Below, piece by piece: positions 45,657 to 53,751 of a stretch of 64,000 nucleotides of DNA. Origin of the DNA: Paucibacter sp. Y2R2-4. GTDB taxonomy: Bacteria; Pseudomonadota; Gammaproteobacteria; Burkholderiales; Burkholderiaceae_C. Numbering within the stretch: the first letter of the stretch is position 1; every line of letters starts with the position of its first letter. Under the pieces are notes generated by a model. The model was not told the DNA's origin and searched no databases. It was given only the letters and a program-made list of their open reading frames with translations. The stretch covers positions 186,001 to 250,000 of the forward strand of contig NZ_JAJIRO010000004.1 in the NCBI RefSeq assembly GCF_025717535.1, given 5' to 3'. Position numbers and translations under genes: made by a program.

Positions 45657-47707
45657 TCGGGCTTGTCTCCGTCGGAATCAATCATTGCGTTGGCGGCGGG
45701 CAGGGTGAAGCGGAACTCGGTGCCAGTGACTTTGCCCCCCGGCCCCTCTAGATTTTGAAAGTCCAAGGCACCGCCATGTTGCTCCACCACGGTGCGGCAC
45801 AAGCTCAGGCCCAAGCCCATGCCCTCAGACCGGGTGGTGAAGAAGGGTGTGTAGAGCTGCTTGGCCACTTCGGGCGGGATGCCGGGGCCGCGGTCAATGA
45901 CGGCCAGGCAGATCCAGCGTTGATCCAGGCTGGGGCGGGCTTGCAAGCGCAGCACCCGCTCAGCTTGAGGGGCATGCCCCTCCATCGCCTGGATGCCATT
46001 GCGCGTCAGGTTCAGCAGCACTTGCTCGACCATGGTGCGATCACAGCGAACCCGCGGCGCGGGGTCAGGCATTTCAAGCTCGATTCGCGCGCCACTCTTG
46101 CGGGCCTGCAAGCGGACCAAGGGCAGCACCGCGTCAAAGAGATCATCCACCCCAATGGCCTCGCGCGCCTGGTCTCGGCGGCGCACAAAGTCGTGCACGC
46201 TCTTGATGACGCGGCCAGCGCGCTCGGCTTGCTCGGCGATGCGGGTGACGGCCTGACGGACCATATCGGGTGTGAGCGGGTCATCGGCTTCCAGCTTGAG
46301 CAGGTTCAAGGAAGCCGTGGCGTAGCTGGCGATGGCCGCCAGCGGTTGATTCAATTCATGGCTGAGCAAGGAGGCCATTTCACCCACGGTGGCCAAACGG
46401 GCCGTTGCCTGTAAGCGGTCTTGCTGCTGGCGAGCCAATTCTTCCATGCGACGCTGGTCGCTGACGTCGAGCACTGCACTCATCCAGCCAGTTTGCCCGC
46501 CTTGCGCATTCAGCAGGGGCGCTTCAAAAATCATCACCGGGAAGCGCTCACCGCTTTTGCGCATGAACACCGTCTCAAAGCCCTGGCGCGGGTCTTGCCC
46601 GGCCTCCCAGCGGGCGCTGCGGTCGGCGTGGCGGCGCCGGTACTCATCGACGAACTCGGCCGGCCAATAGGGCGGCGTGACCTGCCCCAGCAACTCAGCG
46701 GGCTGGAAGCCGACCATATGACAAAAGGCCGGATTCACATAGGTGACGATGCCGTTCAGGTCACGCGCGCGAAGGCCGGTGATCAGCGAGTTTTCCATCG
46801 CATGTCGAAAGGCCAAGGACTCGGCCAAGGCGCGCTCGGCATAAGCACGCCGGCGACCGTCTCGGGCCAACAGCAAGACCACGGCAAACAACAGCAATGA
46901 CAGACCCAGCACCAGAGCCGTGGCTACATTGGGAATCAAGCGCGGTCGGCCGGCGGCACTGTCCACCTTCATTTGCAACGTCAGGCCGGGCAGGTCCACC
47001 AAGCGCTCGGCCAGATAGTGACCAGCGCCGCGATTCAGGCCGGTGCGCGCCAAACGAGTGCCGTCGCCCTCCACAAAACTCAGCTCATGGCCTCGGGCCT
47101 GATCTTGCGTGACCGCGTCTTCCAGCAAGTAGCGGAGGCTGACGGTGGCCACGATATAGGCAGAGGCCAGACCGGCGCGCAGTTGCGGCAGGCACAAATC
47201 GACCACTTCCAGGCCCTCACCGCCGGCCAAGGGAATGAAATAGCTGCGCGAATAGAGTTGCGTGCCTTGGCGCAAAGCGGCTTCGCAAGCCAGCTCGGTT
47301 TCGATTTCCATATGTTCACGCGCGATCTGCGCAAACAGCGGCGTGACATAGGGCGAGTCCACCGACTGAATCACCTCGCGGTGGGCGTCTCGGTACTCGA
47401 TGCGCAGCAGGGCGCGGGTGCGGCGCAGCAACTCGCTGGCATCCGCTGCCCAGCGCGGGGCTTGCGGGCTTTCCCACAGCAAACCTTGCAAGCCTTGCAG
47501 GTCGCGCCCGGCGATCTGCTTGACGCGAGCGGCCACCTCGGCCGCCACGTCATCGACCTTTTCTTGCGCCCGCGCGGTCTCATAGCTCAGCGTCAGCGCC
47601 ACCAGCAGCGACTGCGCCACCAGCAGCAAGGCCACCAAGGCCCCCCATAGCAAGGCCCGTCGCCAACTCCAGGCGCGCGGCAAAGCAGTGGAATTGTGTT
47701 CAGGCAT
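45653..47707 (-). CDS. dctS: Membrane histidine kinase, DctS-like
   Basis: The 684-residue kinase has a transmembrane helix near the N-terminus (LWGALVALLLVAQSLLVALTL) and a periplasmic sensor region of about 210 residues. A second helix follows (LIPNVATALVLGLSLLLFAVVLLLA), then a PAS domain (FRHAMENSLITGLRARDLNGIVTYVNPAFCHMVGF), the phospho-His box SLLSHELNQPLAAI, N box NLTRNGIQAM, and G boxes DRGPGIP and GMGLGLSLC. This order is that of DctS-type C4-dicarboxylate sensors. The ATG at 47707 is used; a GTG at 47743 would add 12 residues. It lies upstream of the response regulator and divergent from maeB. Confidence 0.78.
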   Translation of the reverse strand: MPEHNSTALPRAWSWRRALLWGALVALLLVAQSLLVALTLSYETARAQEKVDDVAAEVAARVKQIAGRDLQGLQGLLWESPQAPRWAADASELLRRTRALLRIEYRDAHREVIQSVDSPYVTPLFAQIAREHMEIETELACEAALRQGTQLYSRSYFIPLAGGEGLEVVDLCLPQLRAGLASAYIVATVSLRYLLEDAVTQDQARGHELSFVEGDGTRLARTGLNRGAGHYLAERLVDLPGLTLQMKVDSAAGRPRLIPNVATALVLGLSLLLFAVVLLLARDGRRRAYAERALAESLAFRHAMENSLITGLRARDLNGIVTYVNPAFCHMVGFQPAELLGQVTPPYWPAEFVDEYRRRHADRSARWEAGQDPRQGFETVFMRKSGERFPVMIFEAPLLNAQGGQTGWMSAVLDVSDQRRMEELARQQQDRLQATARLATVGEMASLLSHELNQPLAAIASYATASLNLLKLEADDPLTPDMVRQAVTRIAEQAERAGRVIKSVHDFVRRRDQAREAIGVDDLFDAVLPLVRLQARKSGARIELEMPDPAPRVRCDRTMVEQVLLNLTRNGIQAMEGHAPQAERVLRLQARPSLDQRWICLAVIDRGPGIPPEVAKQLYTPFFTTRSEGMGLGLSLCRTVVEQHGGALDFQNLEGPGGKVTGTEFRFTLPAANAMIDSDGDKPE

Positions 47708-47947
47708 CAAGGTGGGCAGGCAGGTGGTCGCTACAGGAATCACGGGGTTTTACAGCTCGCAGTATCCTTTGACTGAGCGAGAAGCAAGATGCGCAATTCC
47801 GCGTATCGCCAATTGGCCAAGACACCCGACACTTGCGCTCTGCGCAGCCGGGCCCAAGCCCCAAGCTGCGGCTTTTACAATCGCTGGCCGCATTGGGCTT
47901 GCACCGTCGCCCAATGGCTCCACTGGCTTGCCGAGAGAAACAGCACC

Positions 47948-50242
47948 ATGCCCACCTCAGAACAAAAGAACGACCAGTTTCGCCAAGCGGCACTTGAGTA
48001 TCACGAGTTCCCGACGCCCGGCAAGATTGCCATCGCCGCCACCAAGCAGTTGGTCAATCAACGGGACTTGGCACTGGCCTATTCCCCTGGCGTGGCTGCG
48101 GCCTGTGAAGAAATCGTGGCCGATCCGGCCAATGCCTTTCGCTACACCTCGCGCGGCAATTTGGTCGCCGTGGTGACCAACGGCACTGCGGTGCTGGGCC
48201 TCGGTGACATCGGCCCGCTGGCTTCCAAGCCGGTGATGGAAGGCAAGGGCGTGCTGTTCAAGAAGTTCGCCGGTATCGACGTGTTCGACCTTGAAATCGC
48301 CGAGCGCGATCTGGACAAGCTGGTCGACATCATTGCCGCGCTGGAGCCCACCTTCGGCGGCATCAACCTGGAGGATATCAAGGCGCCGGACTGCTTCTAC
48401 GTCGAGCGCAAGCTGCGCGAGCGGATGAAGATCCCTGTCTTCCACGATGACCAACATGGCACGGCCATCGTCGTCGGTGCGGCCTTCTTGAATGGTTTGA
48501 AGGTGCTGGGCAAGGACATCAAACAGGTCAAGCTGGTGACCTCGGGCGCGGGCGCTGCGGCGCTGGCCTGCTTGGGCCTCTTGGTCAAGCTCGGCTTGCC
48601 CAGGGAAAACATCTGGGTGACCGACTTGGCCGGCGTGGTTTACGAGGGACGGGTCGAACTGATGGACCCGGACAAGGCCGGCTTTGCGCAAAAGACCGAG
48701 CAGCGCAGCCTCAGCCAGGTGATCGAAGGGGCCGATGTGTTCCTGGGCCTGTCGGCCGGCGGCGTGATGAAACCGGAGATGGTGGCCAAGATGGCGTCGC
48801 GCCCGATGATTTTTGCGCTGGCCAACCCGACGCCGGAAATCCTGCCCGAGCAGGTCAAGGCGGTACGCGATGACGCGGTGATGGCCACCGGTCGCACCGA
48901 TTACCCGAACCAGGTCAACAACGTCCTGTGCTTCCCTTACATCTTCCGTGGCGCCCTGGATTGCGGCGCGACGACCATCAATGACGAGATGGAAATCGCC
49001 GCCGTGCGCGCGATTGCCGAGTTGGCCCAGGCAGAGCAAAGCGAGGTGGTGGCGGCGGCCTATGCGGGTGCCAACCTGAGCTTCGGCCCCGAGTACCTGA
49101 TTCCCAAGCCCTTTGACCCGCGCCTGATGATGAAGATCGCGCCGGCCGTGGCCGAGGCGGCGATGGCCTCCGGTGTGGCCAGCCGCCCGATCAAAGACAT
49201 GGAGGCCTATCGCGAAAAGCTGCAGAGCTTCGTCTACGCCTCGGGCACAACGATGAAGCCCATCTTCAACGTCGCCAAGCGCGCCACGGCCAAGCGTGTG
49301 GCCTATGCCGAGGGTGAAGAAGAGCGGGTGCTGCGCGCCGTGCAGGTGGTGGTGGACGAAGGCCTGGCTCGACCGACGTTGATCGGACGTCCCAGCGTCA
49401 TCGCTGAACGTTGCGAGCGCTTTGGCCTGCGCTTGAAAGAAGGCAAGGACTACGACATCGTCAATGTCGAGAACGACCACCGCTACCGCAACTATTGGCA
49501 GAGCTATCACCAGATGACCGAGCGCAAGGGTGTCACCCAGCAGCTCGCCAAGATCGAGATGCGCCGGCGCCTGACTTTGATCGGCTGCATGATGCTGCAC
49601 AAGGGCGAGGTCGACGGCATGCTCTGCGGCACTTGGAGCAATACTGCGATGCATCTGCAGTACGTGGACCAAGTGATCGGCAAGCGTCCCGGCGTCAAGA
49701 ACTACGCCTGTATGAACGGTCTGATCCTGCCGGGACGCCAGGTCTTCTTGGTGGACACCCATGTCAACTACGACCCGACCGCCGAGCAACTGGCCGAAAT
49801 CACAGTGATGGCCGCAGAAGAGTTGATGCGCTTCGGCATTCGCCCCAAGGCCGCCCTGCTCTCGCACAGCAATTTCGGCTCCAGCAATCAGCCTTCGGCC
49901 ATCAAGATGCGCGAAGCGCTGGGCTTGATCCAAGCAGCCGCCCCCTGGCTGGAAGTGGATGGGGAAATGCACGGCGACACCGCTCTGGATGCCGCCTACC
50001 GCAAGGAATTGATGCCCAACAGCACGCTCAGCGGCGAGGCCAATCTGCTGGTGCTGCCGAATATCGACGCCGCCAACATCTCCTACAACCTGCTGAAGAC
50101 CTCAGCGGGTGGCGGCATCGCCATCGGGCCAGTCTTGCTGGGTGCAGCCAAGCCAGTGCACGTACTGACCCCATCGGCAACCGTGCGGCGCATCGTCAAT
50201 ATGACCGCTTTGACGGTCGCCGACGCCAACGCTGCACGCTGA
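47948..50242 (+). CDS. maeB: NADP-dependent malic enzyme with phosphotransacetylase-like domain
   Basis: The 764-residue enzyme decarboxylates malate to pyruvate. The N-terminal 430 residues are the malic enzyme proper: [43 protein letters not shown], and the nucleotide motif [13 protein letters not shown]. The C-terminal part, from about residue 440, is the phosphotransacetylase-like extension that acts in allosteric control ([44 protein letters not shown]). The ATG at 47948 begins the domain; the frame is open for 53 codons upstream without protein-like features. It is divergent from the DctS-like kinase, suggesting linked C4-dicarboxylate use. Confidence 0.95.
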   Translation: MPTSEQKNDQFRQAALEYHEFPTPGKIAIAATKQLVNQRDLALAYSPGVAAACEEIVADPANAFRYTSRGNLVAVVTNGTAVLGLGDIGPLASKPVMEGKGVLFKKFAGIDVFDLEIAERDLDKLVDIIAALEPTFGGINLEDIKAPDCFYVERKLRERMKIPVFHDDQHGTAIVVGAAFLNGLKVLGKDIKQVKLVTSGAGAAALACLGLLVKLGLPRENIWVTDLAGVVYEGRVELMDPDKAGFAQKTEQRSLSQVIEGADVFLGLSAGGVMKPEMVAKMASRPMIFALANPTPEILPEQVKAVRDDAVMATGRTDYPNQVNNVLCFPYIFRGALDCGATTINDEMEIAAVRAIAELAQAEQSEVVAAAYAGANLSFGPEYLIPKPFDPRLMMKIAPAVAEAAMASGVASRPIKDMEAYREKLQSFVYASGTTMKPIFNVAKRATAKRVAYAEGEEERVLRAVQVVVDEGLARPTLIGRPSVIAERCERFGLRLKEGKDYDIVNVENDHRYRNYWQSYHQMTERKGVTQQLAKIEMRRRLTLIGCMMLHKGEVDGMLCGTWSNTAMHLQYVDQVIGKRPGVKNYACMNGLILPGRQVFLVDTHVNYDPTAEQLAEITVMAAEELMRFGIRPKAALLSHSNFGSSNQPSAIKMREALGLIQAAAPWLEVDGEMHGDTALDAAYRKELMPNSTLSGEANLLVLPNIDAANISYNLLKTSAGGGIAIGPVLLGAAKPVHVLTPSATVRRIVNMTALTVADANAAR

Positions 50243-50279
50243 ATCTCAGAGAATTTTCTGCACTGAAGCCCGAGCCATT

Positions 50280-50337
50280 GCGCACCAATGCGGTGCGCAG
50301 TGGCGGACGCTGAGAGAGTTTTTACAAAAGTTTGTAA
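50280..50337 (+). promoter_or_regulatory. Hairpin and TTACAAA palindrome upstream of the RNase gene
   Basis: A perfect 7-base stem, GCGCACC-AATGC-GGTGCGC (50280-50298), lies 38 bases after maeB without a T run. It is followed by the inverted repeat TTACAAA-AG-TTTGTAA (50322-50337). The latter shares the 11 bases AAAGTTTGTAA with the palindrome at 15365. These may form the end of the maeB transcript and an operator for the barnase-like gene. The remaining 165 bases up to the RNase start show no gene. Confidence 0.4.
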
Positions 50338-50503
50338 GGGCTTACCGGACTCAATTCCGTCACAAAAACTACACAGTCTCAACACCTATTGGGAATGTGT
50401 GCACACACAAACAATTACCAGAAACCCGTTCCAGCTGGGGCTAAGCGCTTGAGGTTTTCAAGCGTTTTCGTTACCATTGCGCTTTCAGGAACAGGGTAAT
50501 CCC

Positions 50504-50929
50504 GTGTCTTTGCTCTTCCGACCACCGCTGTGGTCCACTTGGTGCAAGTCAGTTATCACCAGCGTTTTGGTGGTGGCAGCAAGCGCTCAGGTGCAGGCCA
50601 AAGAATCGGTAGCCGCACCGGATCAGTTGTCAGCGACAACCGAAACGGTTGCCTTGTCGAAGCTGCCCCGCGAAGCCCAAACAACGCATCGCCTGATCCT
50701 TGCCGGAGGTCCATTTCCGTACGACAAGGACGGCATCGTTTTTGGCAATCGCGAGCGTTTGCTCCCCGCCAAGAAACGTGGCTACTACCGCGAGTACACC
50801 GTCCCCACGCCAGGCGCCCGCAATCGCGGTGCTAGACGATGGGTGTGCGGCGGCAAACCCCCTACAAATCCTGATGTTTGCTATTACACCAGCGATCATT
50901 ATTCAAGCTTCAAACGTCTTGAGCAGTGA
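50504..50929 (+). CDS. Secreted barnase-type ribonuclease
   Basis: The 141-residue product has a signal peptide (SVITSVLVVAASAQVQA) and then a microbial RNase of the barnase/N1 family: HRLILAGGPFPYDKDGIVFGNRERLLP, the catalytic Glu in YYREYTV, Arg in RGARRWV, and His in YYTSDHYSSFKRL. Two cysteines (VCGG and DVCYY) could form a disulfide in the periplasm or medium. Such enzymes cleave RNA, preferably after G. The inhibitor gene follows after 47 bases. The start is the GTG at 50504, preceded by AGGAACAGGG; a TTG nine codons earlier is possible. Confidence 0.85.
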   Translation: MSLLFRPPLWSTWCKSVITSVLVVAASAQVQAKESVAAPDQLSATTETVALSKLPREAQTTHRLILAGGPFPYDKDGIVFGNRERLLPAKKRGYYREYTVPTPGARNRGARRWVCGGKPPTNPDVCYYTSDHYSSFKRLEQ

Positions 50930-50976
50930 ATCGACGGTGATGAAAAGTTCTGTGACTATATAGGAGGATCGCGACC

Positions 50977-51372
50977 ATGCTTTTGCAGACCGTCCGTCCC
51001 AATATCGTGCAGGCCATACGGGCCTACCGCGTAGAGGACTTGATGCATGCCGCACAGGATGCCGGCCAGCATTTCTTGTATGCCAATTTGACCGAGGCAC
51101 AGTCCAAGCAGGACGTGCTGGAAGCGATTGCACAGGCATTTCTCTTCCCGGCCCACTTTGGCAAGAATCTGGACGCTCTCCATGATTGCATGACCGATCT
51201 GGTCCACAAGTCTGGCGCACAGCCTGGTTTCGTCGTCGTGCTTGAGCAGTTGCCTGACAACGTCAAGTTTGACCGTGAGGCGCGCGAGCAACTGCTTGAC
51301 GTCTTCCGTGAAGCGGCCGATTACTGGGCCGACCGGAAGGTTCAGTTCAGGTGCTTCTATTCTTTTCAGTAG
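50977..51372 (+). CDS. Barstar-family RNase inhibitor
   Basis: The 131-residue cytoplasmic protein matches barstar: ANLTEAQSKQDVLEAIAQAFLFPAHFGKNLDALHDCMTDL contains the enzyme-binding helix and the FPxxFGxNxDAL motif, followed by VVVLEQLPDNVKFD and VFREAADYWADR. It should bind and block the barnase-type enzyme encoded just upstream, protecting the cell before secretion. A strong AGGAGG precedes the ATG, consistent with high expression of the antidote. The frame ends at 51372, after which another ORF begins in overlap. Confidence 0.9.
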   Translation: MLLQTVRPNIVQAIRAYRVEDLMHAAQDAGQHFLYANLTEAQSKQDVLEAIAQAFLFPAHFGKNLDALHDCMTDLVHKSGAQPGFVVVLEQLPDNVKFDREAREQLLDVFREAADYWADRKVQFRCFYSFQ

Positions 51373-51542
51373 CCCGCTCTCAAGACAATGCGTCCTGGGA
51401 GCGGGCTACCGAAGAAGCCGCCGCCGTTGCAGCCAAGCCTGCAGCCAAGAACTCCAAAGCTGCCGCCAACGCCAACTTCGGCATGAATATGCCGATGATG
51501 AGCAGCGCATTCGATACCGCCATGTGGCTCAGCGCCGCCTAA
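51351..51542 (+). CDS. Possible small Ala-rich protein overlapping barstar
   Basis: A 63-codon frame starts with GTG at 51351, overlaps the end of barstar by 22 bases and ends 24 bases before the operon terminator. From about residue 14 its codons strongly follow the local preference (GCC, AAG, AAC, GGC, TTC), and the product is Ala/Lys-rich then Met-rich (AAAKPAAKNSKAAANANFGMNMPMM). GGAAGG precedes the GTG by 10 bases. No family is recognised. It might be a third operon member, or a region reached by frameshifting from barstar. Confidence 0.35.
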   Translation: MLLFFSVARSQDNASWERATEEAAAVAAKPAAKNSKAAANANFGMNMPMMSSAFDTAMWLSAA

Positions 51543-51565
51543 GCATCTATCGCTTGCAAGCATGC

Positions 51566-51593
51566 AAAAAGGAGCCCTCGGGCTCCTTTTTTT
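51566..51593. terminator. Intrinsic terminator after the RNase/inhibitor operon
   Basis: The 12-base perfect stem AAAAAGGAGCCC (51566-51577) pairs with GGGCTCCTTTTT (51580-51591) around a TC loop and is followed by more T. The A run on the left makes it effective for the convergent rsmA transcript too. Confidence 0.9.
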
Positions 51594-51644
51594 CGTCTGT
51601 ACCGAGAGAAGTTCGCGCGAACTCCTCTCCAAACTAGACAGTAC

Positions 51645-52409
51645 TTAGCCCTGCAAGGCCTGAGCCAAAGCGACAAACTCCGCCACCGGCACTTCCTCGG
51701 CGCGGCGCTGCAGATCGAACTGTCCGCTGAAGCCTCGCGCCGAGAGCCACACACCCAGACTGTGGCGCAGCAATTTGCGGCGCTGCGAAAAAGCCGCCGC
51801 CACCATCTCGCCAAACAACTTGGCGTCCAGTTGCGGCGGTTGGGCATAGGGCTGCATACGAACAATGGCCGAGTCCACCCGCGGCGGCGGGTCGAAAGCG
51901 CTGGGCGGCACATCCAAGACCGACTCAATGGCATAGCGCCATTGCAGCATCACAGTCAGTCGGCCGTAGTCCTTGCAAGCGGGTGAAGCGGCCATCCGGT
52001 CCACCACTTCTTTTTGCAACATGAAGTGCTGATCGACCACATGATCTACAAAGCCCAGCAAATGGAAAAGAATCGGCGTAGAGATGTTGTAGGGCAGATT
52101 GCCGACGACGCGCAGCTTTTGGCCCTTGGCCGCAGCCAACGCCGCAAAGTCAACCTTCAAGACATCGGACTCGACCACTTCCAGCCCACTTTGGTGACGC
52201 AGCTTGGCCGCCAAGTCGCGGTCCAACTCAATGACGGTGAAGGGCTGAATGCGCTTGAGCATGGGCAGCGTCATCGCGCCCAAGCCGGGTCCAATCTCCA
52301 CCACAGCCTCACCGGCACGGGGGTCGATCGCGTCAACAATCGACTCGATGATGTGGACGTCGGTCAGGAAATGCTGGCCGAAACGCTTGCGTGCAATATG
52401 TTGTGCCAC
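51645..52409 (-). CDS. rsmA: 16S rRNA dimethyladenosine transferase
   Basis: RsmA (KsgA) dimethylates two adjacent adenines near the 3' end of 16S rRNA, a late step of 30S maturation. The 254-residue protein begins [16 protein letters not shown] and has SAM motif [21 protein letters not shown], and the catalytic NLPYNIS. Start at the GTG 52409 is chosen because it follows GAGGGCGG and directly precedes the conserved N-terminus. An upstream frame overlaps surA. It lies 10 bases after surA in a lptD-surA-rsmA operon. Confidence 0.95.
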   Translation of the reverse strand: MAQHIARKRFGQHFLTDVHIIESIVDAIDPRAGEAVVEIGPGLGAMTLPMLKRIQPFTVIELDRDLAAKLRHQSGLEVVESDVLKVDFAALAAAKGQKLRVVGNLPYNISTPILFHLLGFVDHVVDQHFMLQKEVVDRMAASPACKDYGRLTVMLQWRYAIESVLDVPPSAFDPPPRVDSAIVRMQPYAQPPQLDAKLFGEMVAAAFSQRRKLLRHSLGVWLSARGFSGQFDLQRRAEEVPVAEFVALAQALQG

Positions 52410-52419
52410 GCAGCCGCCC

Positions 52420-53751
52420 TCAGTCCAACCACTCGCGCACTTCGACATAGGCCCGCGCGCGCAGGTCCTTGACCCACTCTTGATAGGCCTCGTCGTACTT
52501 GCCTTCACGCAAAGCGGCACGCGCTTGTTCACGCAACTGCTTCATCTCAATCTCGACCGAGCGGCGCTCCTGCACCTGAATCAGATGCAAACCAAAGCGC
52601 GAGGGCACCGGGTCTGAAATACCCCCAACGGGCAGCGCATTCATGGCTTGCTCAAACTCAGGCACGAAGGCGCCGGGCGACATCCAGCCCAAATCGCCGC
52701 CTTCGGGGGCGCTACCGTCTTCGGAGTTCTCGCGTGCGACCGCCTCAAAGCTGGTGCGGCCCGACTCAATCGCCCGCTTGAACTCAGCCAAGCGCCGGGT
52801 GGCCACTTCCGGCGTCAGTTGCGCCGAGGGGCGCAGCAACACATGGCGGGCATGGGTTTGCATCACCGTGGTCATGGAACCCGAACCTTCGCGGTCCACC
52901 ACCTTGAGCACATGGAAGCCCGCGCCTGAGCGCAGGAGTTTGGCACTCACCTGGCCCTTGCTCAGCCCCTTAACGGCCTCCACAAACAGATCGGGCAGAC
53001 GATCGGCCGGCCGCATGCCGAATTCACCGCCGCGCTCCTTGCTGGCGTCCTCAGACATTTCTTTGGCCAACTTGGCGAAGTCTTCGCCCGCCAAGGCACG
53101 CTGCAGCGCCTGCTCGGCCTTGGCCTGACGCTCGGCCAAGACGGTCTCGCTGGCCCCCTCAGAAACCTTGATCAGAATCTGCGCCAGATTCATTTGCCCT
53201 GAGCCCTGCAGCTTTTCGCGGCGCTGCTCCAGATACTTGTCGATTTCGCCATCGGTGATGCGGATGCGGCCCTGCACTTCGCGCTCGCGCACACGTTCAG
53301 ACATCATCTGATCGCGCAGGCTTTCGCGGAAGGTCCGGTAGTCGGTGCCGTCTTGCTTGAGGCGCTCCAGCAACTGAGCCATGGTCAGCTTGTTTTGTGC
53401 CGCCACATTGGCCACCACCCGGTCCAGCTCGGGCTCGTCCACCTTGCCGCCCGCTTCGCGCGCATAAGTGACCTGCACCCGATCCTCAATCAGCGCCTCC
53501 AGCGCCTGCTTGTGCAGCGCGGCAGAGTCGGGCATGGTCTCACCGCGCCGGCGCGCCTCTTCCAGCAAGCGGGCCGTGCGTTGCACCACCTCGCTGGCCG
53601 CCACCACATCTTGGTTGACCACCGCGGCGATGTAATCGCCCGGCTTCAGGTCGAAGGCTCGCTGCTGAGCCCAAGCCGGCTGGCTGGCCTGCAGGCCAAG
53701 CAGGATGAAAGAGCCAAGCAGAGTCAGAGATCGAATCGACATATCAGTCAT
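52420..53751 (-). CDS. surA: Periplasmic chaperone/prolyl isomerase SurA
   Basis: SurA escorts outer-membrane barrel proteins, including LptD, to the BAM complex. The 443-residue protein has a signal peptide ([21 protein letters not shown]), an N-terminal chaperone domain ([25 protein letters not shown]), and two parvulin domains (near 170-270, [21 protein letters not shown]; and 285-385, [26 protein letters not shown]). A C-terminal helix follows. The ATG at 53751 overlaps the lptD stop; another ATG three codons later is possible. It lies in an operon with lptD and rsmA. Confidence 0.93.
   Translation of the reverse strand: MTDMSIRSLTLLGSFILLGLQASQPAWAQQRAFDLKPGDYIAAVVNQDVVAASEVVQRTARLLEEARRRGETMPDSAALHKQALEALIEDRVQVTYAREAGGKVDEPELDRVVANVAAQNKLTMAQLLERLKQDGTDYRTFRESLRDQMMSERVREREVQGRIRITDGEIDKYLEQRREKLQGSGQMNLAQILIKVSEGASETVLAERQAKAEQALQRALAGEDFAKLAKEMSEDASKERGGEFGMRPADRLPDLFVEAVKGLSKGQVSAKLLRSGAGFHVLKVVDREGSGSMTTVMQTHARHVLLRPSAQLTPEVATRRLAEFKRAIESGRTSFEAVARENSEDGSAPEGGDLGWMSPGAFVPEFEQAMNALPVGGISDPVPSRFGLHLIQVQERRSVEIEMKQLREQARAALREGKYDEAYQEWVKDLRARAYVEVREWLD

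Noticed and set aside
47957-49972. 671-codon minus-strand ORF opposite maeB
   Set aside because: The opposite strand encodes a full malic enzyme with all motifs. The antisense product is His/Gln-rich and featureless.
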